64,000 bases of DNA from Pseudophaeobacter profundi (lineage in GTDB: Bacteria; Pseudomonadota; Alphaproteobacteria; Rhodobacterales; Rhodobacteraceae), in the NCBI RefSeq assembly GCF_029697505.1, contig NZ_JARJEF010000015.1, positions 16,801 to 80,800 of the forward strand. The letters run 5' to 3'. Position numbers and translations under genes: made by a program. Below the pieces are notes generated by a model, which made no database searches, was not told where the DNA came from, and saw only the letters and a program-made list of their open reading frames with translations. This document shows positions 16,212-25,002 of this stretch, piece by piece (position 1 is the first letter of the stretch; every line of letters starts with the position of its first letter).

Positions 16212-18341
16212 TCACTCCTGTCCGGCAACCTTTGCGGAAACATCTCGACCGCTGGCTTGCGCCAAGGCGTCCATCACGTCTTCGGTCGTAAGCAATTCGG
16301 ACAGCACAATGCCGTTTGGTGCCGACGGTCCATAGACGGCATTGAAAGGGATGCCATATCTGCCGAAACTCTCAAGGTAACGGGAAATGCGCGCGTCCGG
16401 GCGTGTCCAATCTGCCTGCATCGGCGTGACGCCTGGCCCGTCCAGCGTACTGCGGACCGGCTCCCGGTCGATAACAAGTGTCTTGTTCGCTTTGCAAGTC
16501 AGGCACCAGTCAGCTGTTACATCGACAAAGACGACCTCTCCTGCGGACACGCGTTTCGCTATGTCCGAACGTTCAAATGCGACCCAAGCCAACGCCGATT
16601 GCGACCCTGCACGGGCAGGCGCTGATTGCTGCAGGAGAGGACCCGCGGCAAGAGCCAGAACAAGACTGGCCGTGGCAATAGACCATCTGAATTGGGACTG
16701 CACATTCGGGAGGGACAAGATCAGAACGGCGAGACCGGAAGACGCCGCGACCGCGATGACGGAGGCCAGCCCGGCGACACCGTCGAGCACCCAGAACAGC
16801 CAAACGGCGGTTGCAAGCAGCAAGATCCCCATCAAGCTCTTGACGATCAGCATCCACCGGCCAGGTTTGGGCATGAACGCGACCAGACGCGGGAACGCGG
16901 CGATGACGAGATAGGGCAGGGCGAGGCCGAGCCCGAGGCTCGTAAAGACGATGAGAATGTCCACGCCACGCCCGGCCAAAGCAAAGGCCACCGCGGTGCC
17001 GAGGAACGGTGCCGAACAAGGCGTCGCCATGACGGCACCGAACATGCCGGTGAAAAAGTCGGCGGAATATCCGCTCCGCCCTCCGGTATCTGCAAGCCTT
17101 GTCTGCATGCCTTGTGGAAGGGCGAACTCGAACGCTCCGAACAGATTTGCCGAAAAGACGAGCAGGGCTGCGATCATCACCGCAAGAAATAGCGGACTTT
17201 GAAATTGCAGCCCCCACCCGACGCTGAGCCCTGCCGTCTGGAGCGCCCAAAGGATGAGCGCCAGACCCCACATGAACGTCATGATGCCAGCGGCGGCTGC
17301 GACGAAACCGAACCGGACACGGGTTGTGTCGTGATCTGTGTGTTTGAGCACAGACGACACCTTGATGGACAGCACCGGCAGCACGCAGGGCATCACGTTC
17401 AGGATCAATCCACCCAGCAGCGCGATCACGGCAATCCAGAGCAGTTCCATCATGTCCGGTGTCGTGGCGGCCAGTTCGAAGGGCGGTGCCGTACGTCGCG
17501 CCACGCGATCCGCAATCACGGTGAAGGCCCGGTTCTCGCCATCGGTGACGGTAATCGACGGCGCCACCGTCACATCCGTATTCGACGAGAGGATCGGCAA
17601 GCGCGCCCAAAGCAAATGATCCTCTTCTCCCAAACGTATATCGGGTTTGCCAAGCGCAACACCGATACCCAGTTCGGGAAACACATCCGGCGACTGGAGT
17701 GGTTCATCGACGCGCAGATTGACGATCAACTCCGTGAGGTCTTCGTCGATGAAGGCATTTGCCTCGCTGACGCCACCCGCCTCGGCTCCTTCGGGGACGC
17801 GCTCGGAAAACGTGCCAATCAGCCCAGCCGCAGTGCTGTCGATGCCGTTGCCGCGTCCGAGGCGAAGTGACAGGTCGAACTCTTCCGGGACACAGACATT
17901 GGAGCACACCAGCAGTTTGACTTGCGCGGAAAGAGTCACAGGTGCGCCGGGATCTTTGAGCGTTATGCGCAGCGGAAAGACGACTTCACCCGCATAACCA
18001 AAATTTTCGATGCCGAAGGCGGTGAAGCGTGTCGGGGAAGGCCACATGAATTCGACATCTGCGACGTTTTCGGAACCGCTCCATTCGACCGAAGGCGGTA
18101 TTCCCACCTCTCCTGGCGACCGCCAATAGGTCTTCCAGTTTTCGTTCAGTTGGAGATGAAGTCCGGCGGAAAGAGTCTGCGTGTTCTTGGAAACACCGTC
18201 CTGTGCCGTGATGAGATGCGCCTTCAGCGGAGAGCTTTGATACGCGGCTGATGTCTCCGCCGAGCCACTGCCAGAGGAAAGCGCCAGGATCAGTGCGGGC
18301 AAAATCAGAACCCGGCGCAGTGTCGACAGGGTTTTCGCCAA
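16212..18341 (-). CDS. scsB: ScsB/DsbD-like thiol-disulfide reductase
   Basis: A membrane reductase of 709 aa carrying electrons to the periplasm. An N-terminal DsbD-alpha-like domain contains LLVCSNVCVPEEFDLSLRLG. The eight-TM core contains NVMPCVLPVLSIK and MATPCSAPFLGTA, the redox cysteines. A C-terminal thioredoxin has DVTADWCLTCKANKT (CLTC). The long N-terminal domain matches ScsB (suppressor of copper sensitivity) rather than canonical DsbD. I chose the TTG at 18341: GGAAGG lies upstream, it gives a clean signal peptide, and it avoids overlap with the lipoprotein gene. In-frame ATGs at 18434 and 18449 also exist. The likely partner is the ScsC-like DsbA at 23937. Confidence 0.85.
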   Translation of the reverse strand: MAKTLSTLRRVLILPALILALSSGSGSAETSAAYQSSPLKAHLITAQDGVSKNTQTLSAGLHLQLNENWKTYWRSPGEVGIPPSVEWSGSENVADVEFMWPSPTRFTAFGIENFGYAGEVVFPLRITLKDPGAPVTLSAQVKLLVCSNVCVPEEFDLSLRLGRGNGIDSTAAGLIGTFSERVPEGAEAGGVSEANAFIDEDLTELIVNLRVDEPLQSPDVFPELGIGVALGKPDIRLGEEDHLLWARLPILSSNTDVTVAPSITVTDGENRAFTVIADRVARRTAPPFELAATTPDMMELLWIAVIALLGGLILNVMPCVLPVLSIKVSSVLKHTDHDTTRVRFGFVAAAAGIMTFMWGLALILWALQTAGLSVGWGLQFQSPLFLAVMIAALLVFSANLFGAFEFALPQGMQTRLADTGGRSGYSADFFTGMFGAVMATPCSAPFLGTAVAFALAGRGVDILIVFTSLGLGLALPYLVIAAFPRLVAFMPKPGRWMLIVKSLMGILLLATAVWLFWVLDGVAGLASVIAVAASSGLAVLILSLPNVQSQFRWSIATASLVLALAAGPLLQQSAPARAGSQSALAWVAFERSDIAKRVSAGEVVFVDVTADWCLTCKANKTLVIDREPVRSTLDGPGVTPMQADWTRPDARISRYLESFGRYGIPFNAVYGPSAPNGIVLSELLTTEDVMDALAQASGRDVSAKVAGQE

Positions 18342-18399
18342 GGATCCGCTTCCTTCCCTTAAAGCCGGCTCGGGTTGAATCTGCACCCGGAACTTTGTC

Positions 18400-18612
18400 T
18401 CAAAGACCGCCGACGGCAAAGCCTTGTCGACCATCAGAACAAACAACACGCGCTACGTCGGCAGAGGACGAGGATATCAACCGACACCCGTCGGGGAGGA
18501 TGATCGATGCCTGCTTGGTGGAAACGATGACCTCCCGCTCGGGACAGTCTTCAAGACTTGCGGCGCATCCGCCAAGCGTTGTAATCGTCAGCAACCATGC
18601 GCTTGCTCGCAT
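18400..18612 (-). CDS. Small lipoprotein
   Basis: A 70-aa protein beginning MRASAWLLTITTLGGCAAS, a lipoprotein signal with lipobox LGGC. The mature part has two further cysteine-flanked segments (LEDCPE, PDGCRL, VVCSDG), suggesting a disulfide-stabilised small domain. GCGGGAAA-like purines precede the ATG at 18612. It lies 13 bases after the DUF2933 gene and just before scsB, so it is probably co-transcribed. Family unknown. Confidence 0.6.
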   Translation of the reverse strand: MRASAWLLTITTLGGCAASLEDCPEREVIVSTKQASIILPDGCRLISSSSADVARVVCSDGRQGFAVGGL

Positions 18613-18625
18613 TTTCCCGCGCAAA

Positions 18626-18928
18626 TTATCGCCTGTTGCGTGCAACCACGGGAATCGCAGAAGGCACGGACACGGGTGTTTCTTCGATACTGCCTTTCTC
18701 TTCGTTCGAATGGCACGACTTTCCCATAAATTTGTGCATCACGAGATGCGCCCCAACGCAAAGCAGCAGTGGCGCGAAAGCGGCTGCATTGCTCCACATA
18801 CCCGCGAGTGTGCCGCCAGCAAGAAAAAAACCGGCGACAGGTAAGAGCATCACAATGCAACACGCCATCATTCCGTAATGCATGAGCCTGTCTGCGGTTG
18901 GCTTGTTCTTATGGTTCTGGTGGTCCAT
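18626..18928 (-). CDS. DUF2933 membrane protein
   Basis: A protein of 100 aa. The N-terminus MDHQNHKNK is His-rich. The DUF2933 core is HYGMMACCIVMLLPVAGFFL plus PLLLCVGAHLVMHKFMG, two membrane helices ending in a His/Met/Cys motif (CHSNEE). DUF2933 genes sit in many copper clusters; function unknown. The ATG at 18928 follows AGAGGG; a longer in-frame reading would run through the regulatory box and was rejected. The gene is divergent from the L,D-transpeptidase operon with a response-regulator box between, so the two directions may share control. Confidence 0.8.
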   Translation of the reverse strand: MDHQNHKNKPTADRLMHYGMMACCIVMLLPVAGFFLAGGTLAGMWSNAAAFAPLLLCVGAHLVMHKFMGKSCHSNEEKGSIEETPVSVPSAIPVVARNRR

Positions 18929-18987
18929 GTCGCCCTCTTGGCTGCTTATCTGCCGCCATTTGCGACCCTCCAGGGGGGCAAGGTCAA

Positions 18988-19006
18988 GGATACAAATGGA
19001 TACACT
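18988..19006. promoter_or_regulatory. Response-regulator box (TACA-N6-TACA)
   Basis: GGATACAAATGGATACACT contains TACA twice at a 10-bp period and is nearly identical to the boxes beside the two-component genes at 9401-9451. It lies between the DUF2933 gene (minus) and the L,D-transpeptidase operon (plus). Confidence 0.58.
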
Positions 19007-19084
19007 TCTCGCGGCCTTGTCAGGTTGCCAGATGCCGGGTCTCGCGTAAAAGACGTGTGACAAAACCGAGGCTAGGAGTGTGTC

Positions 19085-19645
19085 ATGACGTCTTTGCGGA
19101 ATAACAAGATTAACCGACGACGCCTATTGGGTTTGGCGGCGGTTGCTTTGGCCGCCCCAAGCGTGGTTCGGGCCGAAGTCATTCGCCGCAATATCTCTTC
19201 TTTCCGAGTTCACGAGTGGCAAGACCATTTCGATACGCTTGGAAAGGGTATCATTATCTCGGACACGGAAACACGGGCTCTGCAGCATTGGACAGCAGAT
19301 GGGTCAATGCGGATCTATCCGACATCCGTTCCTCTGACCGCTGAACTCACAAAACGCGGTTATACCGAAGTCGTGGAAAAGCGCAAAAACCCCAGCTGGG
19401 CGCCGACGCCCTCCATGCGGGAACGCAATCCAGAATGGCCGGCACGTGTCGAGGGAGGCGATCCTGCCAACCCTCTGGGTACCCGCGCATTGTATCTGTC
19501 CTGGCAATACTACCGTATCCACGGAACACAGGACACGCGAAAGATCGGTCGTCGGTCGTCAAATGGCTGCATCGGTTTGTTCAACGAACAGGTTGAAGAG
19601 CTTTACGAGCGGGTGCCCGTCGGCACTCAAGTCAAACTCATCTGA
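19085..19645 (+). CDS. L,D-transpeptidase (YkuD domain), copy 1
   Basis: An exported L,D-transpeptidase of 186 aa. The twin-arginine signal NRRRLLGLAAVALAAPSVV precedes a YkuD catalytic domain ending with YRIHGTQDTRKIGRRSSNGC; the catalytic cysteine is near residue 162 and the partner His is in the IHGT motif. No LysM or other cell-wall binding domain is present. Such enzymes form 3-3 peptidoglycan cross-links or attach proteins to peptidoglycan. It opens the operon running to 24668 and follows a response-regulator box. Its closest relative in the window is the copy at 60890. Copper is reported to inhibit such cysteine enzymes in E. coli, so induction by metal would make sense. Confidence 0.92.
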   Translation: MTSLRNNKINRRRLLGLAAVALAAPSVVRAEVIRRNISSFRVHEWQDHFDTLGKGIIISDTETRALQHWTADGSMRIYPTSVPLTAELTKRGYTEVVEKRKNPSWAPTPSMRERNPEWPARVEGGDPANPLGTRALYLSWQYYRIHGTQDTRKIGRRSSNGCIGLFNEQVEELYERVPVGTQVKLI

Positions 19646-19673
19646 CCCAAGAGACAAGGCGGAAGATACAGGC

Positions 19674-20132
19674 ATGGACAAATTGACTGCGCTGATTGGT
19701 GCCGTTTTTGTTATCGGCGGGAGCGTTGCCGCTTGGCAGTTCATTGGTACGCAGGACACAGCAGTAGGCCACTCGATGACCCCACCTGACACGAGTGAGA
19801 TCGCGCAAGGCGACCCCATCGTCCAGGTCAAGCTGCCTTCCGAGCTCTCAACGCAAGCAGCGATCGGCAAAAACATATTCGAGACCAAGTGTTCTGAGTG
19901 TCACGGCGAAAACGCTGCTGGACGCAACGATATTGCGCCGCCTTTGGTGCACAAGATTTACGAACCCGGCCACCATTCCGATATGGCCTTTGTTCTGGCC
20001 GCTCAGAACGGCGTGCGTGCGCATCATTGGAAATTCGGTAATATGCCCAAGATCGAGTGGCTGACCCAAGGAGACGTCAAGATGGTGGCTGCCTATGTCA
20101 GAGAACTACAGCGGGCCAACGGGATCAACTGA
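19674..20132 (+). CDS. Membrane-anchored monoheme cytochrome c
   Basis: A protein of 152 aa with an N-terminal TM anchor (about 5-23) and one heme motif CSECH (about 76-80) in IFETKCSECHGENAAGRNDI. The distal Met ligand is probably in FGNMPKIEWLT. The fold is cytochrome c class I, like those beside copper oxidases. It begins 28 bases after the transpeptidase and overlaps the next gene at ATGA. It is likely an electron acceptor for the multicopper oxidase downstream, by inference. Confidence 0.87.
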   Translation: MDKLTALIGAVFVIGGSVAAWQFIGTQDTAVGHSMTPPDTSEIAQGDPIVQVKLPSELSTQAAIGKNIFETKCSECHGENAAGRNDIAPPLVHKIYEPGHHSDMAFVLAAQNGVRAHHWKFGNMPKIEWLTQGDVKMVAAYVRELQRANGIN

Positions 20133-20461
20133 TGCGTTGGTCGAAGACGAACAGATGGATCCTGTCGATCGTTTTTGGCCTGTTCCTTGTGGTTCTCGGT
20201 GTCCCTGAGGCACCAGCGTTCCATGGTGAATCGTCTTTGGCGCAAGAATCACACAGTCATGAAAATGTGGGGCCATCTACGAGCGAGGCCTCTGGTCACT
20301 GTCATCCGGGACTCGACTGTTCTGTTCCGGCAGCGTTGTTGTTCCCAGCAACGGTGGTTTACGAGCCTCATTTTATGAACGCCGTCATGCAAGACGGCGC
20401 GACCCAACGAACCGAAGTGCGCCCCGACAGCGATCCTCCACCCCCACGGAAGTGGGTCTGA
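20132..20461 (+). CDS. Small exported His/Cys protein, unknown family
   Basis: A protein of 109 aa. An N-terminal TM or signal (about 10-29) is followed by HSHENVG, GHCHPGLDCSVPA and a proline-rich C-terminus (DPPPPRKWV). The Cys/His pattern suggests metal binding. It shares its layout (signal, His-rich linker, two-cysteine motif, hydrophobic strand, Pro-Arg end) with the protein at 43055-43504, though sequence identity is low. The start overlaps the cytochrome stop. No family recognised with confidence; CopL-like small proteins are a possible comparison. Confidence 0.6.
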   Translation: MRWSKTNRWILSIVFGLFLVVLGVPEAPAFHGESSLAQESHSHENVGPSTSEASGHCHPGLDCSVPAALLFPATVVYEPHFMNAVMQDGATQRTEVRPDSDPPPPRKWV

Positions 20462-20504
20462 TTTCACACCCCTCTTAGAGCAGACCCATTAAAGGATCGA
20501 AGAC

Positions 20505-21098
20505 ATGAAAAAGACGACTATCGCAGCGGCAGTGTTGATTGCAGGAACCGCGGTTGCGGCATTTGCGCATAGCGGTGCCACGGGCATCGTAAAGGAACGC
20601 ATGGATGCCATGGCCGCCATGGGAAAGGCAGTCAAAACCGTAGCCCCGATGATGCGGGGTGAAACGGCCTATGACGCAGAAACAGTGGGCGATGCAGCGC
20701 GCCTGTTCCAGCAGCACGCCGGCGAGAGCATGACAAAGCTGTTCCCGGAGGGCACGGGGGGCATGCCCTCGGAAGCCAAAGACGAGGTGTGGACCGATTG
20801 GGACCGCTTCGCAGCATTGGCAAGTCAGCTGGAGGAATACTCTGAGGGCCTGGAACGCGCAGCCGACAATGGATTGGGCGGCATGGGTGGCAATACCTCC
20901 ACGGATGGCGCCTCGATGATGGGCGGCGGATCCATGATGGGAAGCGATACAACCATGATGGGCGGGAGCGCGATGATGGGCAGAGGCGGCATGATGGATG
21001 CCGCCGCCATTTCCGAAATGCCCGCCGACGCGGCATTCGCGATGACGACCCAGGTCTGTTCCGCATGCCATGAACGCTTCCGGGCGGAAGAAGACTAA
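20505..21098 (+). CDS. Cytochrome c-prime-like protein with Met-rich insertion
   Basis: A periplasmic class II cytochrome of 197 aa. The signal peptide ends near FAHSG. The four-helix bundle is recognisable (IVKERMDAMAAMGKAVKTVA and similar), with the heme motif CSACH at 185-189 near the C-terminus, as in cytochromes c-prime. Unusually, a Gly/Met-rich insertion spans about 124-166 between the third and fourth helices, with MM pairs at 138, 144, 151, 157 and 163. Such Met arrays bind Cu(I). Start and ribosome site (AAAGGA) are clear. The insertion may couple copper binding to heme, by inference. Confidence 0.87.
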   Translation: MKKTTIAAAVLIAGTAVAAFAHSGATGIVKERMDAMAAMGKAVKTVAPMMRGETAYDAETVGDAARLFQQHAGESMTKLFPEGTGGMPSEAKDEVWTDWDRFAALASQLEEYSEGLERAADNGLGGMGGNTSTDGASMMGGGSMMGSDTTMMGGSAMMGRGGMMDAAAISEMPADAAFAMTTQVCSACHERFRAEED

Positions 21099-21100
21099 CC

Positions 21101-22018
21101 ATGCGCCGGTTTTTGACACTCGTCAGCGGGGTCGCCGTGCTTGGCACGGCCGGCCTCGGCGCTGTTATTGCATGGCCTGTCGGCAGTGCAGTGACTCCGA
21201 TTGCAACAGAGGGCAATGTCGACCGGGGCGCATATTTGGCGCGCGCCAGTGGGTGCATTGCCTGTCATACCAATTTTGAAGCGGGCGGCGCACCACTTGC
21301 CGGAGGGGCGCCGCTCGAAACCCCGTTCGGAACGTTCTATCCGCCCAACCTGACGACAGACCCCGAACATGGCATGGGCGAATGGACGGCAGAACAGTTC
21401 GCAAAAGCCGTGCGGCAGGGTATCGGCCCCGATGGAACGCCCTACTATCCGTCTTTCCCGTATACCTTCTATGCGGATTTTTCCGACCAGGATATCGCTG
21501 ACCTATGGGCAGCATTTCAAACCGTGCCACCCGTAGACGAGCCCGCGCCGGTGAACGATGTCGAATTCCCATTCGACCAACGGTGGGGGCTGAAGCTCTG
21601 GCGAGCGGCGTTCTTCTACGATCCGGATACCGAACCGGTTGAAGGGCGAAGCGGCCCATGGAATCGCGGACGGGAATTGGTGCGCGGTGCGGCACATTGC
21701 GGAGCCTGCCATACGCCGCGCAATCTTGCGGGAGGCCGCGATATCGGTGCTTCCTTTGCAGGCAACGCCCAGCTTCCCGGTGGCAGCAAGGCACCCGCGA
21801 TACGGCCAAAAGACCTGGCCAAAAATGACTGGACGGTTTCAAACCTCGCTTATGCGCTCCAGACCGGCATCACCCCTTCGGGCGATGCTTTCGGCGGCAG
21901 CATGGCGGAAGTCGTTCGCGAGGGAACTCAGTTTCTGACACCTGCCGATCGCGAAGCGATGGCGCTTTTCCTGCTGAACAAGGACACGGTCGAGGCGGAG
22001 AACTCCGCTTCGAACTAA
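21101..22018 (+). CDS. Diheme cytochrome c
   Basis: A periplasmic protein of 305 aa with an N-terminal signal anchor and two heme motifs, CIACH (about 52-56) and CGACH (about 206-210). The segments FGTFYPPNLTTDPEHGMGEW and FPYTFYADFSDQDIADLWA match the diheme cytochromes that serve as electron carriers for membrane-bound dehydrogenases. It begins two bases after the cytochrome c-prime gene. The role here is presumably to take electrons from the copper oxidase or to feed a terminal oxidase; this is not shown. Confidence 0.9.
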   Translation: MRRFLTLVSGVAVLGTAGLGAVIAWPVGSAVTPIATEGNVDRGAYLARASGCIACHTNFEAGGAPLAGGAPLETPFGTFYPPNLTTDPEHGMGEWTAEQFAKAVRQGIGPDGTPYYPSFPYTFYADFSDQDIADLWAAFQTVPPVDEPAPVNDVEFPFDQRWGLKLWRAAFFYDPDTEPVEGRSGPWNRGRELVRGAAHCGACHTPRNLAGGRDIGASFAGNAQLPGGSKAPAIRPKDLAKNDWTVSNLAYALQTGITPSGDAFGGSMAEVVREGTQFLTPADREAMALFLLNKDTVEAENSASN

Positions 22019-22061
22019 CATCACGCGGGGGCGACACGCCCTCGCTTTCTCGAGGATCGAA

Positions 22062-23456
22062 ATGAAACAAACACGTCGGGATTTCTTGCGCCATACAACA
22101 CTGGCGGCCTGCGCCGTGGCCATCCCACGGTCGGCTTATCCCGCAACCCCGTTCGAGGACGTGGTTGCCAAGGTTGCACGTCGACAGCTTCTTCCGGACA
22201 CCTACCCGCAAACAGAGATCTGGGGCTATGACGGCCTTGTTCCGGCCCCGGAAATCCGGGTTGCACAAGGTGATCGGGTGCGTCGCAGGTTCCGCAACGA
22301 GGTTCCGGACCCCAGTTCGGTTCACTGGCACGGAATCCGGATCGACAACGCGATGGATGGCGTTTCAGGGCTGACCCAGAAGGCCGTGGCGACGGGGGCA
22401 ACCTTTGACTACGACTTCGTCGTACCGGACGCCGGCACTTATTGGTACCACGCGCATAATCGCTCATACGAGCAAGTCGCGCGTGGTCTGCGCGGTGCCT
22501 TGATCGTCGAAGAGGTCGATGGACCGGACATCGACCGCGAGGAAGTCATCGTTCTGGAGGACTGGTTGCTCGACCCTGAGAGCGGGCAGCTGTTCGACAA
22601 TTTCGAACAGCCCATGATGATGAGCCACGGTGGACGCATCGGCAACTTTATCACGACCAATGGGCGCTATGACCTGACCTTGCCTGCGAAGCGCAACGAA
22701 CGCATTCGCTTGCGGATCATCAACGCAGCAAGCGCGCGAATTTTCCCGCTGACGCTCTCGGGGTTGAGTGGCTGGACGGTGGCCGTCGATGGAATGCCGA
22801 TCGGCCAACCCCAGCAGATTGACGGCGAGTTGATCCTCAGCCCGGCACAGCGCGTCGACTTAATTGTCGATGTGACCGAAGACGAAGGCGGCGTGGCCCA
22901 ATTGCTTCGCATCGGCGATGATGATCAACTGACCCCGCTCGTGAGTTTTCCTGTCGACGGCACAGCCAGTTCAGTACCAAGAGGCAAGCCACTGCCGTTG
23001 CCGCCGAACCCTGGGGCACACGCCCCGGACCTTGCCGATGCGCGTGATTTGCGGCTGGTCATGTCCGGCGGTGCGATGGGGCGGATGCAGTCTGCGCTGC
23101 TCGGCAGGGAACGTCTTGGATTCCGTCAGCTTGCCCAAGCGGGCAAGTTCTGGGCCCTGAATGATGTCGCCGATATGACCGACACGCCACTGGCCGATCT
23201 ATCCCTGAACGAGCCGGTGCGCTTGAAGATCGAGAACCAGACCGTGTTCCCACATGCGATGCACCTGCACGGGATGCATTTCCGCGAGCTGCGTCCCGAC
23301 GGCGCGTTCGGGCCGATGCGGGACACAATCCTATTGGCTGGCAACGTGTCCCGGGAGATCGCCTTTACGGCAGACAATCCCGGAAAGTGGCTGTTCCATT
23401 GCCACATGCTCAGCCACGCCGCGTCCGGCATGACAACCTGGATACGGGTCACATGA
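22062..23456 (+). CDS. Multicopper oxidase, copy 1
   Basis: An exported three-cupredoxin oxidase of 464 aa with a twin-arginine signal (TRRDFLRHTTLAACAVAI). Copper motifs are HWHG (about 88), WYHAH (about 127), HAMHLHGMHF (about 398) and HCHMLSHAASGM (about 445), giving intact type 1, 2 and 3 sites. It probably oxidises Cu(I) in the periplasm. It overlaps the next cytochrome gene. Multicopper oxidases of this length and layout are CueO/SufI-like; 434- and 452-aa relatives are at 30465 and 45271. Confidence 0.92.
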   Translation: MKQTRRDFLRHTTLAACAVAIPRSAYPATPFEDVVAKVARRQLLPDTYPQTEIWGYDGLVPAPEIRVAQGDRVRRRFRNEVPDPSSVHWHGIRIDNAMDGVSGLTQKAVATGATFDYDFVVPDAGTYWYHAHNRSYEQVARGLRGALIVEEVDGPDIDREEVIVLEDWLLDPESGQLFDNFEQPMMMSHGGRIGNFITTNGRYDLTLPAKRNERIRLRIINAASARIFPLTLSGLSGWTVAVDGMPIGQPQQIDGELILSPAQRVDLIVDVTEDEGGVAQLLRIGDDDQLTPLVSFPVDGTASSVPRGKPLPLPPNPGAHAPDLADARDLRLVMSGGAMGRMQSALLGRERLGFRQLAQAGKFWALNDVADMTDTPLADLSLNEPVRLKIENQTVFPHAMHLHGMHFRELRPDGAFGPMRDTILLAGNVSREIAFTADNPGKWLFHCHMLSHAASGMTTWIRVT

Positions 23457-23935
23457 GGTATCTTGTTTGGTCCGTTCCGATCACTGTCGTCGCAGCCGCC
23501 TTCACGTATTGGCTCTCGACCAGTGCATCCTCGGATGTCGGCAGCGCGTCCAAGGCGGAGAGCTACGACATCGAAGAAGGCGCGTTGCTCTACGCAGACA
23601 ACTGCGCGTCTTGTCATGGCGCGGATCTGGAAGGCCAGCCGGAATGGCGAACTTCCGGCGCGGATGGGCGCCTGCCAGCGCCACCGCATGATGAGACGGG
23701 TCACACCTGGCATCATCCTGACAGCCTGCTCTTCGATTACACAAAACTGGGGGGTGCGGCGCTGCTGGCGCGTCAGGGCGTCGAATACGACAGCGGAATG
23801 CCGGGTTTCGCAGACATTCTGACCGACCAGGAAATCCACAACATCCTGGCCTACATCCGGTCCACCTGGCCAGACCGCGTTCGCGAAGTCCAGGCCGCGC
23901 GAACAGAAGCCGACGAACAACGGGGAGAGAACTAA
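23453..23935 (+). CDS. Monoheme cytochrome c
   Basis: A protein of 160 aa with an N-terminal anchor (about 4-20) and one heme motif CASCH (about 50-54) in LYADNCASCHGADLEGQPEW. The distal Met is probably in SGMPGFADILTDQE. The ATG at 23453 overlaps the oxidase stop, a strong sign of functional pairing. The acidic/His-rich region PPHDETGHTWHHPDSL may also bind metal. Confidence 0.87.
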   Translation: MRYLVWSVPITVVAAAFTYWLSTSASSDVGSASKAESYDIEEGALLYADNCASCHGADLEGQPEWRTSGADGRLPAPPHDETGHTWHHPDSLLFDYTKLGGAALLARQGVEYDSGMPGFADILTDQEIHNILAYIRSTWPDRVREVQAARTEADEQRGEN

Positions 23936-23936
23936 A

Positions 23937-24668
23937 ATGCGTTTCAGACAAGCCTTCACGACGGTCGCGATAGCTGCCTTGCTTCCGCTACCGGTACTCG
24001 CCGACGAACTGTCAGAGTCCCGGGTCAAGGAAATTGTGCTCGAAGCAATCCGCGAGAACCCGGAGATTGTCATGGAGGCCGTCGCCATCCTTGAACAAAG
24101 GCAGGCGCAAGCGCAGGAGCTCAGTCAGGCCGAAGTTCTGAATGACCAGCGCGATCTGATCGAGAACGATCCGAATGCACCGGTTCTTGGCAACGCCGAA
24201 GGGGACGTCACCATCGTGGAATTCTTTGACTACAATTGTCCCTATTGTCGGCGGGTCAAACCCGAGATTCTTGCCTTGATGGACGCCGATCCCGACATTC
24301 GGCTGGTTTATCGCGAATGGCCCATTCTCGGAGACGGATCGGTCTTTGCCGCAAAAGCGGCCTTGGCAGCGCGCAAACAGGACAAGTATGAAGAGTTCCA
24401 CTGGGCCATGATGGGCCTGCAAGGCCGCGCCGAAGAGGACTCCGTGCTGCGCGTGGCCAGGGAGATCGGCCTGGATATCGCGCAGTTGCGCAAGGACATG
24501 GAGGCCCCCGAGGTCGAAGAGCACATTGCGACCTCCATGCAACTGACTCAAGCTCTGGGAGTCAACGGCACGCCGTCTTTCGTGATCGGGGATGCGCTGG
24601 TCCCGGGCTTCGTCGAAAAGGCGCAGCTTGCCGACCTGGTCGAGGAAGCCCGCAAAGACGAAGACTGA
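23937..24668 (+). CDS. DsbA-family disulfide protein with N-terminal coiled region (ScsC/Com1-like)
   Basis: A periplasmic thioredoxin-fold protein of 243 aa. The signal peptide ends near VLADE. A helical N-terminal region (about 25-65, VKEIVLEAIRENPEIVMEAV) matches the oligomerisation helix of ScsC/Com1-type proteins. The active site is FFDYNCPYCRRV (CPYC, about 101-104), and GVNGTPSFVIGD provides the cis-Pro loop. The partner is likely the ScsB-like reductase at 16212. It closes the 19085-24668 operon; a GC-rich hairpin follows. Confidence 0.9.
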   Translation: MRFRQAFTTVAIAALLPLPVLADELSESRVKEIVLEAIRENPEIVMEAVAILEQRQAQAQELSQAEVLNDQRDLIENDPNAPVLGNAEGDVTIVEFFDYNCPYCRRVKPEILALMDADPDIRLVYREWPILGDGSVFAAKAALAARKQDKYEEFHWAMMGLQGRAEEDSVLRVAREIGLDIAQLRKDMEAPEVEEHIATSMQLTQALGVNGTPSFVIGDALVPGFVEKAQLADLVEEARKDED

Positions 24669-24675
24669 AAGTTCC

Positions 24676-24705
24676 TGCCCGGACCGCCCCTGGGTGGTCC
24701 GGGCA
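24676..24705. terminator. GC-rich hairpin between convergent genes
   Basis: TGCCCGGACC (24676-24685) pairs perfectly with GGTCCGGGCA (24696-24705) over a 10-base loop. It lies 8 bases after the dsbA-like stop and just before the copZ stop on the other strand, so it can serve both directions. No U-tract follows on either side, so intrinsic termination is uncertain. Confidence 0.55.
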
Positions 24706-24710
24706 CTGCA

Positions 24711-24911
24711 TCAAGCGGCCGCAGGTTCCACGTCATAGCCCGCATCCCGAATGATCGCTTGGACCTGATCGGCTGGTAACACGCTGTCGACACGCACTTG
24801 TCGGGCAGAAAGGTCACATTCTACGCCTGCATTCGGATCTGCGGTTTTCACTGCGCTTTCGATTGCTGCGGTGCAATGCCCACAGCTCATGTCCGGAACG
24901 CTGAACTTCAT
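24711..24911 (-). CDS. copZ: Copper chaperone, heavy-metal-associated domain (CopZ-like)
   Basis: A 66-aa cytosolic HMA protein. MKFSVPDMSCGHCTAAIES carries the Cu(I)-binding CxxC (CGHC), and the ferredoxin-like fold continues to DAGYDVEPAAA. AAGGAG lies 8 bases before the ATG at 24911. It is transcribed from its own CueR-type promoter, back to back with copA. A decayed relative is at 42694-42903. Confidence 0.92.
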   Translation of the reverse strand: MKFSVPDMSCGHCTAAIESAVKTADPNAGVECDLSARQVRVDSVLPADQVQAIIRDAGYDVEPAAA

Positions 24912-24943
24912 CGGAACCACTCCTTGATCTGATTTCTGCCGGT

Positions 24944-24974
24944 GACATGGGGCTTCCCCGCGCTGGAAGGTCAA
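24944..24974 (-). promoter_or_regulatory. CueR-type MerR promoter for copZ
   Basis: On the minus strand, -35 TTGACC (24969-24974), a 19-bp spacer (24950-24968) beginning TTCCAGCGCGGGGAAG, and -10 CATGTC (24944-24949). It has the same spacing and dyad type as the copA promoter 30 bp away. Confidence 0.78.
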
Positions 24975-25002
24975 GAGAAGAAATTTATTTGGCGCCCTCC
25001 CA

